From the NCBI GenBank assembly GCA_030268105.1, contig BSDZ01000120.1:186001-250000 (forward strand): a DNA stretch of 64,000 bases. Reading direction: 5' to 3'. Positions 40,703 through 50,883 of this stretch are shown here, in pieces. The stretch is from Volvox africanus (lineage: Eukaryota > Chlorophyta > Chlorophyceae > Chlamydomonadales > Volvocaceae). Numbering within the stretch: the stretch's first letter is position 1; each line of letters starts with the position of its first letter. The notes under the pieces were generated by a model. The model saw only the letters and a program-made list of their open reading frames with translations. It had not been told where the DNA came from and made no database searches. The position numbers and the translations under genes are program-made.

Positions 40703-41360
40703 ATTGTATGCCTGAAAGCCTAACAGATCGAACTGCGAGTGACTGTTCTGGCGAAAGGCAAAGCAAAGGCAAGGACCAGGGCCTACCCAACGCTTGGATG
40801 CCTTCGATGAACTTCAAAAATTTTGAAGTCCGCGCGTGAAGTTGATTTGCGATGGATCGGAGTGACTGGGCAGAGGTGCCGCTCCGAAGGGTCTGAGGTG
40901 TTGACACTGCAGAAGCACTCACGGCGGTTGGAACAAACACAATACCTTTCAAGTAATAGAGATATATATGTATTAGTGAAAGCCGAAGTGAATTCACGAA
41001 GTCGACTCCTCGTTGGATTCGATGCAAAGGTACTATCGAACCCGCAACTACAGGGATTCCTCAGCAAAACTGCAATACAAGTTCTAGATAGAAAGCAGTG
41101 TTGCAGGAAGATATTACCTAACAGAGAAGGCAGAATTGTCTAGGTCGCGAGCCACGTTGACCGCGACTAACTTAGAGATTGACTTTAACAGAAAGCACAG
41201 CCAAACTCACAGAGAGCAGGTTCTAAGTGTCACTAGACTAATTTCGTGAATATTACAGACCGGTGGTAGCCGCAGCAAAAATGGCGGCGCTCAGCTCCTC
41301 AGGCAATGTCTCCATGTCCAGAGGGATGTCGGCAGGAGGAAGATCGTGGTCGATGTCCAT
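40623..41360 (-). CDS. B ORF0, spliced
   Basis: ATG at 41360. Exon 1 is 41261-41360 (33 codons plus one base: MDIDHDLPPADIPLD to FAAATT). The intron 40907-41260 (354 bp) has donor GTCTGTAA and acceptor CTTCTGCAG. Exon 2 is 40623-40906, giving 127 codons in all. Intron position and phase (1) match A1 ORF0, and exon 2 shares a spaced pattern (V/L-S-x-P near its start, then helical Leu/Gln-rich sequence). As in A, unspliced RNA stops two codons into the intron. The exon 2 frame overlaps gag by 80 bases in the +1 relation. Acceptor choice is inferred. Confidence 0.55.
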
Positions 41361-41492
41361 TTATAAAAGGGCAGCTTGAGTGGCTTGAGCGCGTTGCGCG
41401 GTTAGAGTGGCTTGAGCAGTTACCACAGAAAGACTTGAGAAGGCTTGAACGATTTCAGCGGAAGACTTGACGAGACGTCCCAGGGAGGAACG

Positions 41493-41504
41493 GTCTCGAT
41501 ACCA
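41493..41504 (-). promoter_or_regulatory. B primer-binding site
   Basis: On the minus strand TGGTATCGAGAC, three bases inside the 5' LTR. Same initiator-Met-type primer site as family A. Confidence 0.75.
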
Positions 41505-41507
41505 GCT

Positions 41508-41930
41508 TGTTGTATATGGTACCCACGAAGGGTGGTATCAAAAGATACCGGTTGTTGTGCCAGAGCCCGATTAAGTAGAGCCGCCGACTAGGTCGTACTT
41601 GAGAGACCATAAGGCCTCGAACCGGGCGTGACCTTCAGAAGTCACCACTACAACCGGAGATTCAGTGAACCAGGAACCAGATGTTCCACCATTTACCATT
41701 CAGGCGGTAAATGGCCCATTCCATACAGGTTATGGAGTAACCGACAGGTTCGGATGTTTCAGGAAGTCGGTTAGTATTGGTCGTCGACAGCCGAGACCAA
41801 ATCCACAAATCGAATGCCAGATGGAAACATGAAACAGTTAATATGATAATTAAATATATTATATTATAAAATAATAAACAGATAATTATTATATCTTAAT
41901 GAATTACCGAAATGCATTAAGGATACAACA
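41508..41930 (-). repeat. B 5' LTR
   Basis: 423 bp, TGTTGTATACC to GGTACCATATACAACA-type ends, followed on the right by target duplication cgtag. Confidence 0.95.
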
Positions 41931-41935
41931 CGTAG

Positions 41936-44900
41936 GTTACGGACCCGCCCTAAGTGCACTGACGTTGTCTGCTGGGCAGTCGCTCATAGATAACCGTGTC
42001 CCTGTGGTTCAGATCGGTTTAAATGGCCGTACTCTGAAGGCACTTGTTGACACCGGTGCCAGTGACGACTTCATCTCTGTCGCAGAGGTGAATGCGCTGG
42101 GGTTGTCCCCAGAGTCGTCTGATTGTCCACAGGTTACCCTTGCTGACGGGGGTAAGCATCCCATCGTGGGCAGGATTACCCTTAGCCTATCGATAGGCCC
42201 TTTGCGTGTTGTGACCCGGCCGTACGTGCTGCAGGGCTTAGCAGAGACTGCACCGTACATAATGGGGTCGTCGACATTACGACAGTACCACGCGCGCATC
42301 GACATGGAGACCGCAACCCTGCATATGTGCAAGGGTACTCTGTCGATTAAGGTACCTTTCCTGTCATTCGAACATGTCACACCAAAGGAGGGCAAAACTG
42401 AGGCGGTGCCTATGGTTAATTTTGCTGTGACCGCAATGGCCGCGCGAATCGAACCAGAGCTAGTCGGGCGTAAGGAGGCCGTCCGTTTGTTACGGAAGGG
42501 TGCCCACGGACTGCTTTTAAGGCCGCGGGTGAGCTGTTGTGTCACCACCGCGCAGATTTCTGCGGATCCTGAGGTTGAGGCCCTACTGTCGCAGTATGAG
42601 GACGTCTTTAAAGATATCCCTGGCCTACCACCTATGCGTCCTGTTGATCACACAATCCCTCTCATGCCTGGAGCGCAGCCTACGGCCCGGCCAATGTACA
42701 GGTTGAGTCCATTGGAACTGGACGAGGTGAAGCGCCAGGTGACGGATTTGCTCGCGAAGGGTATGATACGCCCCAGCACATCCCCGTTTTCTGCACCGAT
42801 TTTGTTTGTCGGTAAGAAGGATGGGACCTTGCGCATGTGCATCGATTACCGGGGGTTAAATGTGAATACGGTGAAAAATCGCTACCCTTTGCCACGCGTT
42901 GACGACCTGTTGGATAAGCTGAAGGGCTCGGCTTATTTCTCCTCAATTGACTTACAACAGGGTTACAATCAGATTCGCATCGCTGCCTCTGATATCCCGA
43001 AAACCGCTTTTCGGACGCCCTTCGGTCACTTTGAGTATACGGTCCTATCGTTTGGTTTGACTAATGCCCCTGCGACGTTTCAGGCGGTTATGGACCGAAT
43101 GTTTAGGCTGTTTATCGACAGGTTCGTTGTTTGCTACCTGGATGACATCTTGGTATATTCTAAGACGCGCGAGGAGCACTTGGAGCATCTGCGGCTCGTG
43201 CTCGACGTTATGAGGCGGGAGCAATTGTTTGCTAAACGCGCCAAATGCTTTTGGGCGCAGCCTCAGGTGGAATATTTGGGTCACATTGTGTCGGCCACTG
43301 GTGTGAAGATGGACCCGCGGAAGGTCGCCGTGGTTCGCGATTGGCCCGCGCCTCAGAACCTCACGGAGCTGCGTAAGTTCCTTGGCTTGACCAACTATTT
43401 CCGAAAGTTCATTGAAAAATATTCCATCATTGCGGCCCCGCTTACTAACTTAACTCGCAAAGGTGTTTTCGTTTCGCTCGAGTCGTGGACGTCACAATGC
43501 CAGCGGGCATTCGAAGAGCTCAAACGAATTGTTGCCGAAGATGTCACCCTTGCATTCCCTGATTACTCGTTGCCATTTCGTGTTGAGGTAGTGTCTGATG
43601 CCTCAATATTTGGAAGCGGCGCTGTATTGTTACAGGAAGGGCGACCAATCGCCTTCACGAGTAAGAAGTTTTCTGGTGCGGAGATTCGCTACACCACCGG
43701 GGAACAGGAGCTTCTGGCCGTGCTGCATGCTTTAAAGGAATGGCGCTGTTACCTCGAGGGACGCCCGTTTACTTTAAAGACTGACCACAAGCCCCTAACG
43801 TTTTTGCAAAGCGTTCCGACGTTGAACCGCCGTCAAGCTAGGTGGATGGAATATCTAGCTAGGTTCAACTGCACCTGGGAGTATATTTCTGGTAAATTGA
43901 ATATTGCCGATGCTCTCAGTCGACATCCGTCGCTACACGCTGCAATTTTGGCAGCGCCCGTCGCGCGGCCGCGTAGCGAGGAGGTACCGATCGCGACGGA
44001 CCTCGCGGAGCGGTTGAAGGTTGCCTACAACGCAGACGCCTGGTTCGCGGACCCGGCTAATGTAGAAAACCTTCGCAAGCAGAATGGCCTTTGGCTACGG
44101 ACGGAGGGTGCAGCTATGCAAATCGTCGTTCCGAACGACGACGCGCTACGCTACGACATCCTTGCGCGGTTCCACGAGGACCCGTTAGCAGGACACCCTG
44201 GTAGCAAGCGATTGACCGACTTGGTGCAACGTTCCTTTTGGTGGCCTCGTTTGGCTAAGGATGCGGCGAACTTTGTACAGACATGCAGTCTGTGCCAGCG
44301 CAATAAGGCTTTGTCCGGTAAGGGCCATGGGTTGTTGCAACCGTTGCCTGTCCCGGATGCGCCTTGGGAAAGTGTTTCCATGGACTTCGTAGTCGCGCTG
44401 CCCAAAACTGAGGGGGGATACGATGCGGTGTTCGTAATGGTCGATCGTCTGACTAAGATGGTTCACCTAGCACCATGCACATCATCCTGCACGGCTGAGC
44501 AAACCGCACGTTTGTTTTTTGACAATGTGGTTCGGTTACACGGGATTCCCAAAAATGTGATCTCGGACCGCGGTGGACAGTTCACGTCTAAGTTTTGGGA
44601 AGCGCTCTGCAAACTAGTTGGCATGCGCGTCAACCTGAGCACGGCGTATCACCCGCAGACTGATGGTCAAACCGAACGCACAAACCGCACGTTGGGTGAT
44701 ATGTTGCGCAATTATGCTGGTCGCACACCACTCGTTTGGGATACGTATTTGACTGCGGCAGAATTCGCGCTTAACAATGCTGTTAACCGCTCTACAGGCA
44801 AAAGTCCGTTCTTTCTTAACTACGGATTTCATCCCGCGCTACCCGTGTGGCGTGAGTTGGAAGTGAACGTGCCTGCTGCTAAACTTTTTGCCAAGTCTTT

Positions 44901-45474
44901 TATGTCCCGAATCACAGACGCGAAGTCGTGTTTGGACGCGGCGCAGCAACGAACGACAGAATACTACAACAAATCCAAGCAGGATGTGACGTTTTCGGAA
45001 GGGCAACTCGTGTTGCTAAGCACCAAGAACTTGCGTTCCTTGGCCGACGGATCCCGAAAACTCTTACCTCGCTGGATTGGTCCGTATCCTGTCATGCGCA
45101 TGGTTGGGAATGTGGCTGTGGAGCTTGCATTGCCCGCTGATATGCCCATTCACCCCACGTTTCACGTATCGCTTGTTCGTCCGTATCGTGGTACGGAACC
45201 CGTCCCTGAGCCTGCTAACGCCCCCACAGCGATCGAACCAGTTCCCGAGACCTGGATCGCTGGTAAACAGAAGTTTTACGATGTGGAGCGGGTGTTAGAT
45301 TATCGCGCGCGTCGTGTGGGCCGACACCGACGTAAGCGAACAGTACACGAGTACTTGGTTAAGTGGACAGGGTATACCGACGAGCACAACTCATGGGAAC
45401 CGGCACGCAACTTCTCACAGGACATGAAACCCCTGCTCGAAGAAGCCCGCAAACGTGCCACACAAGCCCAATGA
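41936..45474 (+). CDS. pol: A3 pol, 3' piece after B
   Basis: Resumes at [10 protein letters not shown] after the target duplication and runs to TGA at 45472. Contains protease ([10 protein letters not shown]), reverse transcriptase ([10 protein letters not shown]), RNase H, integrase with finger and DDE residues, and chromodomain, all open. The polypurine tract lies at about 45519-45531. Apart from B, A3 coding appears intact. Confidence 0.95.
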
Positions 45475-45533
45475 CCCCTGCAGTCGATGCTGTATGATGC
45501 AGCGAGGACGCTGCATACGGGAGGGGGGATAAT

Positions 45534-46357
45534 TGTTGTGCTACGGTTAGTTTTCCGCCGACGCGTAGGTCGACGCGATCCTACGAGGCGAAGTGCTTTT
45601 GTGATGAACGCATTACATATGAATGAATCTGCATGATATAAATGTATTCGCATATATTTATATATGCATCTGGCATGTTGTCATTATCCATCGCGACATC
45701 GCATCATGGCAAATCCGCCTAGCATGCATGAATGACCGAATCATTGAAGTGCGCATTATGCTCGTGCTATGAAACGATAAGTAATATTATCTGATATAAT
45801 ATTACTTCATTAAAGCACACGTTGAGAGCACCGCACTTGTCGCGATGCATGCCCTGCAACCGGATATCGTTATCCGGACCCTTGCATCATGCGAATGCCG
45901 GAAAGGCTTATACGTTGTTATGCGTAGACATTGCCTATACGCAGTAGGATTGTCACATCTAGGATCGGCCTCCTAATGTGAATCGTACGGCACTGCGATG
46001 CTGCGAGTATAACAGATGCGAGGACGGCTAAGCTAGAGGAGACATTCGATACCGGAGAACACTTGTGTGTTCTACATTACTATTACTATACGATACTCTA
46101 CTTAGCTCGAGCTAAGCCTGAACTTCGCTAATCACCGCCGCGTGATGATTGCTTGCTTCCGGTGCTGACGGTGATTTCGTCCATTGCATCATTCCGATCT
46201 GTAAGACCGTAAGTTATATCTCTCTTCGTCTTGAAGTCTTCCGCTGTCTCTGTTTGCTCTTGCTTGCCTTGCTGTACTTGCAAGTGCTCGCGCATCGGTG
46301 TCGATAGTCTCCAGACGCGCAGATACTCATGAGCAAACGCGAACGAGAGGTACAACA
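45534..46357 (+). repeat. A3 3' LTR
   Basis: 824 bp, full length, containing the 18 bp missing from the A3 5' LTR. Followed by caccg (46358-46362). Confidence 0.95.
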
Positions 46358-46362
46358 CACCG

Positions 46363-46740
46363 CCCCCGTGACCACTGCCACTCCCTCGCTGCTGCTGGTA
46401 CTGCTGCTGCCCCGAACCCAATCCACTAGGCCCATGTGCCTGCACATGCGGCGACGCACCCGCCGCCACTCCGCCGCCACTCCCTCCACCTCCGCGGTTT
46501 CCGCTGCCGCCTCCACCTCCGCCGGCGTCACTGCTCTTTCTCCGATGCCTCGCCGCCGCGTGCGCCGCCATGTAGGTACTTCCCAATGAGCTTTGGGCGG
46601 TGTGCGGGGAGGAGGTGGCGGGGGACCCCGAGTGCGATCCGCACTGGCTGCGACGTGCGGAGAAGGGGGAGGGGGTGGGGATGCCCACGGTGGCGGTCTT
46701 GTGCGCCGCCAGGTTGACCTCGAAGTCCCGTGGGCACAGA
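46363..46740 (-). CDS. Low-complexity host gene, 5' part
   Basis: Minus-strand coding upstream of the A3 insertion: YVHLCPRDFEVNLAAHKTA, a Ser/His-rich stretch, poly-Gly with SGNRGGGGSGGG, then QQQYQQQRGSGSGHGGG at the insertion edge. When the element and one target duplication are ignored, this frame does not match the PPRRGRRSLDEHH frame at 31795, so an indel or intron lies near the site. The start codon and upstream exons are unclear. Function unknown. Confidence 0.45.
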
Positions 46741-47112
46741 TGGACGTACGATGGAACAACCCGGAGCGGGGGGGGAGTTTTGGCTAGAGAGAGGGCAAGG
46801 GAGAGGGCAGGAGAGAGGGCGAAGATACTTAGAAGATACCCCCTGGAGGGATACACGATGTGGTAACGGAGCGCCAAGTGAGAAGGCGGGAAGAGATCCC
46901 CCGCGCAGCGCTTTCGTTGGTCCTCGATAGTCAGCCGACAACAGCCTTAAAAATATTGCTGTAGCTGATGGCGGTAGTTGCCATGGGAACAACATAACTG
47001 TTAATGTTTGGAATCTTTACATGTTCCGAAGGTACTGCCTTAATGGAACAAAACATCGGCGTCCTGGTAAGATCCTGATGAAGGTTAAGGGGTACACAGA
47101 TCCATCCGGTGC

Positions 47113-47147
47113 TTAGGGTTTTAGGGTTTTAGGGTTTAGGGTTTTAG
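47113..47147. repeat. Interstitial telomere-like repeat
   Basis: Four to five units of TTTTAGGG with one TTTAGGG. TTTTAGGG is the Chlamydomonas-type and TTTAGGG the plant-type telomere unit. It sits ten bases from the breakpoint of inverted block S3. Confidence 0.8.
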
Positions 47148-48370
47148 TGCCCTAAGGCCCTATTGTGTTATAATCACTTGCTCAGTGTTATAACCGTCAT
47201 CTTCTTAGCGGCACCTGGATGATCGGTTCTGTATTGGTGAGTGATGGCGGGCGTCTGGCTGTACAAACAGGTACGTACACAGTATGTACGGTGTAGTATC
47301 GCGCCGTATTTCGTACTTGTTTGCTCTTTTTGGTTTTTCGACCGGATGGGACATCTGGGCGGAGATGCCAGGTAAAGCCTGGGCCCAGGTGTGTGAAACA
47401 TACAATCATCGTATGACGTATCATTTTTGGCCACAATTCGCGACTTGTGGTTTTTGGGCTATCGGCCGCACCCTCACTGCGAAGGACAGGCGGGTGCTTA
47501 GAGGAGCTGAGATCTGGTTCTTAGGGGAACAGACATGGTGAGGAGTCCGTGGGACGATTGCAGCCTTACGGTTTTCGTTATTTTGAAGCAAAGAATTAGC
47601 TTGTGGTGGTTGGGATGGGTACCTCAAAAACTCGGTAGTTCGCTTGCTTGGGCTGAGGGATGAGGGTTGGGGGTTGGGGGGTCGGGTTTGAGGTGGTGCG
47701 GAGTGGGGTGGGATGATGGAGTGAAACACAGCGGTCGGACGGACCCTGGTGGAAGGGTCTGTAGGATGTCGGATGGGCGCGGCTTTGCCTAGGGTAAGGG
47801 AGACCAGTCATCCCGGGCAGGTCATCGATTTGTAGCTGTCCTCAATATCGCGACGTCGCGGTGGTGGTATCAATAGTCGTACTTTGCCGATGCTGTTGCG
47901 AGTAGCTCGCTCGGTTGTCCCTGGGGTGAGGGGCGTTAGGCGTCAGCTGGTCCCTTGGATCACTGGTGGACGTGTGTTTATGAATGGAGCATCCAGAATA
48001 TCGATATAGATTATCGATATCGATATTGATTTATTGATATCGATTTATCTTAGCCAGCAGTAATGATAGGTCATTCGATACCACCATCAATGTATGTCTG
48101 GCCTGATTTGCTGCAAATCAGGATGTTGTATGTCCTAATCAAGCCACGCACACACAAACACGAGGACCAAACGCCATTTTAATTTTCTGGTCAGCAGTTC
48201 AGTTTGCCTCCCTTGTTGTATGTCCCACTCATCCTTTATGTGACCCTTGCTTGAAAGCGAGAGGCGCGAACGTTTGGCCTTTTTGGTACACGTAGGTCTG
48301 TCTTGTTCTGCTGCTGCTCTGGCCCTATCAGGTTTTCCTCCTTCCATAGAGTAACGAGCGACCGACATGC

Positions 48371-48598
48371 ATGTCTTGTTGCTTTTGCCGTGCTCTACGT
48401 AAGTGGCGCTTTGATTGTGAACTTGACAGTTCGGGCCTTTCCCCTAAGATGCCACGTTCCGAGATAACATACACGTTGAGCATAGAAAAGCTCCAGCTGC
48501 ATCTGTGGATTAAAAAAGCAGGCAGCGGCTCTAATGAGGAGGAAGGTGCCATACACCGTGTAAAGGTCTTTCCCCCCTCAGACCCACCGCAGCAGTAA
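48371..48598 (+). CDS. Hypothetical ORF, S3 copy
   Basis: Same 75-codon frame as 15428-15655 (MPRSEITYTLSIEKLQLHL). Open in both copies; not recognised. Confidence 0.3.
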   Translation: MSCCFCRALRKWRFDCELDSSGLSPKMPRSEITYTLSIEKLQLHLWIKKAGSGSNEEEGAIHRVKVFPPSDPPQQ

Positions 48599-48960
48599 TA
48601 GCACCAGCAGCAGTATTAGCACCACCAGCAGCAGCACTAGCAGCGCATGTGGCTTACCCGACTGAGCCTTGCTTGTTGCGGTGGCAGAGATGCTATGAGA
48701 CAGTGAAGGATCTGTTCTCCTGCTGCCTCATGCTCGCTTTTGAACTCCTAGTTTAGGTGGTAGTGGTCAAGGTGGTGATGATGGAATAGTTTGCGTCACC
48801 ACACGAGTCACTGTTGTTGACGTATGTATGTAGTGACGCATGCTGGTGTATGGGCGTGGATATGGTGGTTGCCGAGCCGAGGCTATGCTGCTTTTGATGA
48901 GTGAGCTGTGATGAGGGGCGACAGATTGTGTGTCTGCTGGCTGTCATTATTACCTTCCAC

Positions 48961-49311
48961 ATCTGCCGCCTCACCGCCTTTCGTCCCTCGATTCCGATAT
49001 ATAGCCCCGGGGCGATTGGGGCACCGGACAGGGTGGATGCATGGGTGAATGATTTTGTGTGTGGTATTTAATGCGTGTTCATGTAGCGAAAATGTGTGTC
49101 CCGAAACCAATGACTAGCACTACTAGCACTGAACACCGTAGTTGTAGAAAATATGTGTACATGTGTATAGCTAATCACCAAACATATAAAGTCGCTGATT
49201 GAGGTGGACGATGTGTGTGAATAGACCCTGCGCACCAGTTGTGCGCGTGCATCCATTGTAGCCGCATCTAAACAACTAGACTCCCTCCTTAACCGCATCT
49301 AACTTGTAATT
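48961..49311. other. 351 bp present in S3, absent from S1
   Basis: Between CCTTCCAC and ACCAAAAACTT, S3 has 351 bp where S1 has three bases. Near its right edge it carries two similar words, GCCGCATCTAAAC and ACCGCATCTAAC. No coding sequence. It could be an insertion in S3 or a deletion in S1. Confidence 0.6.
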
Positions 49312-49985
49312 ACCAAAAACTTAGATTGTCATATCGCCTCCGTTGGGGATATTTAGATATGATAGAAACGATATCTATAGCCAGGTGCTTAACCACATCT
49401 GAGGCCCGTAGATACCCTCCTCGGGCACCCTGTTGCTGGGCGAGCGAGATGAGCGGCAGATTGCCGTACGTAGCCTTTCTTGCTCTTGGCGCGATATTTC
49501 TCGTATATTGACTGACCAGGTAGATAACTACTGAACAAAATTTATCAGGTCTGTATGCTTTGGTGCTCCTTCCCAGTTCCCCACCCCATTCTGAACCCTT
49601 AACTCTGCGTACGGGGTTCCACCCTCCACAGCGCCTATCTGCGCTGTTGTTGCCAATGTGCGTTGATTCCTCCGTAGCGCTGACCTCCGAAGATATAGGT
49701 GCTGCTTCGCAACCATGAACTCCGCGACGGAAGAGTGGATCAGCACCTGGCTGACATAGTGCTCCGGCCTGCTCTATCTGGGCGGTTGGGCTGGTGGGGG
49801 CACTGCGGCACTCCCAGCACCATGACCGCGCTTGGACCTTTGTTCATTTACGAGAGGCATTGTACGAGGGCATTTCAACTTCGCCTATCTTTCCCATGAT
49901 ATGTCGATAGCATCATATCCAATTCATTTCTCCGAAAATTTGCCGCCTCGTTTTCTTAATGCTCATCTGCATGAAATGCATTATG

Positions 49986-50616
49986 ACTTGGGTGCCGAAT
50001 GCTTAATGAGTTCCTGTCATGGCAGTTCGCCGCTCACTCGTACTTTAAATGGAGAGCATGGGACAGTGGAATGCTCAAAAATGTAGGGTATGAATGGAAT
50101 GACAAATGTACTTAATTTTGCTTGTCATGTTCATGTTTTTGGGCAGATGCGCCGCAAATAATCTCTAGTCCCTCCGTATACCCAAGGGAGGTGAAGGTTA
50201 CCTGGTCATAGTTTATTTTGGCTTTGCTCTCGTGGTTGATATTATCCCAAGGATTGTACAAACATGACAGAAGTCATCAGGAGTGGTTTACTCCGTGCGG
50301 AATTGTGCGCAATTGAATTATGTGTCAGCCATGAATGACCAACATGATATCACGTATATTTTGATGGAAACAAAAAGGTTTATGCAAGGCTTCAATGTAA
50401 GGAGACTGAGCCAATCCGAAGGCGGCCTATCCTTCGCCATGCTACGTATCGCGGGAGCTTCTTGTCCCATAGTTGCATGAGGACTTTCTTTGTGCATTTT
50501 ATTTGTTTAAAATATAAAAAGAAAGTTTTAGTTCGTTATGGGGATGCGTCGTCGGAAATGGCGTCCTCAGACCATACCAGCTTCCACCTTGCCAAAGTAG
50601 CTTTTTAATCCAATTG
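49986..50616. other. No gene seen
   Basis: Unique-looking sequence with short ORFs only; AT-rich around 50490-50530. Confidence 0.5.
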
Positions 50617-50883
50617 TTATATACTCACTTCACGAGGCCCAAACGCGCACGAGGCCTGGTGACCGAGGTATTGAAGCCGTTCTCTTACCCACACAGCTCT
50701 AACGAAGATTACAGTGTCGTAACCGGACTTCTGTTGATCTTCAGGTCCTTTGTAGTCATGGGGAGCAAGAGACCCTTCGAGAGGTATCTGCTGTCCCACC
50801 AGTCGGAGCCGATTCGCACATCCGGCCTGCTTCTGCAGGCATAGGAAGTCGCGTCGTACCGACGCCGAGGAAATCTTTTTGGC
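50617..50883 (-). CDS. Terminal exon of an unrecognised gene
   Basis: A strong acceptor (CTTTTATTTTCAG) is followed by 88 open codons and TAA. The peptide runs AKKISSASVRRDF, RLRLVGQQIPLEG, YDTVIFVRAVWVRERLQYL and ends FGPREVSI. Its composition is protein-like and contrasts with the AT-rich flanks. A 41-bp exon-like block upstream (51412-51452; EPDYLVGPTTLQQ, donor GTGAGC) may belong to the same gene. I do not recognise the family. Confidence 0.4.
   Translation of the reverse strand, partial: AKKISSASVRRDFLCLQKQAGCANRLRLVGQQIPLEGSLAPHDYKGPEDQQKSGYDTVIFVRAVWVRERLQYLGHQASCAFGPREVSI

Larger units (their letters stand above)
34760..41930 (-). mobile_element. Ty3/Gypsy chromovirus B, complete, nested in A3
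   Basis: 7,171 bp on the minus strand. The 423-bp LTRs (41508-41930 is 5', 34760-35182 is 3') begin TGTTGTAT and end ATACAACA; I saw no difference between them, so the insertion is very recent. The target duplication cgtag is perfect (34755-34759 and 41931-41935). Same plan as family A: PBS, spliced ORF0, gag, UAG, pol with chromodomain, polypurine tract. All frames are intact, so it may be active. Confidence 0.95.
31800..46357 (+). mobile_element. Ty3/Gypsy A3, complete but interrupted by nested element B
   Basis: LTRs at 31800-32605 (806 bp) and 45534-46357 (824 bp), with perfect target duplication caccg (31795-31799 and 46358-46362). Without B it is about 7.38 kb. It was inserted in the low-complexity host gene before the tandem duplication, since A2 shares the same site. 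B later entered its pol leader. The LTRs differ by the 18-bp deletion and a few bases. Confidence 0.95.
47157..49985. repeat. S3: inverted copy of S1, without the solo LTR
   Basis: Reverse complement of 14391-17697. The empty solo-LTR target gaaaa is at 48333-48337 (ttttc on this strand). At the left end homology stops at 47157 beside the telomere-like run; at the right it stops near 49985, equivalent to the edge of the TATATC microsatellite in S1. The copies of the 17316-17368 and 17617-17644 exon-like blocks are on the plus strand here. Confidence 0.9.
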
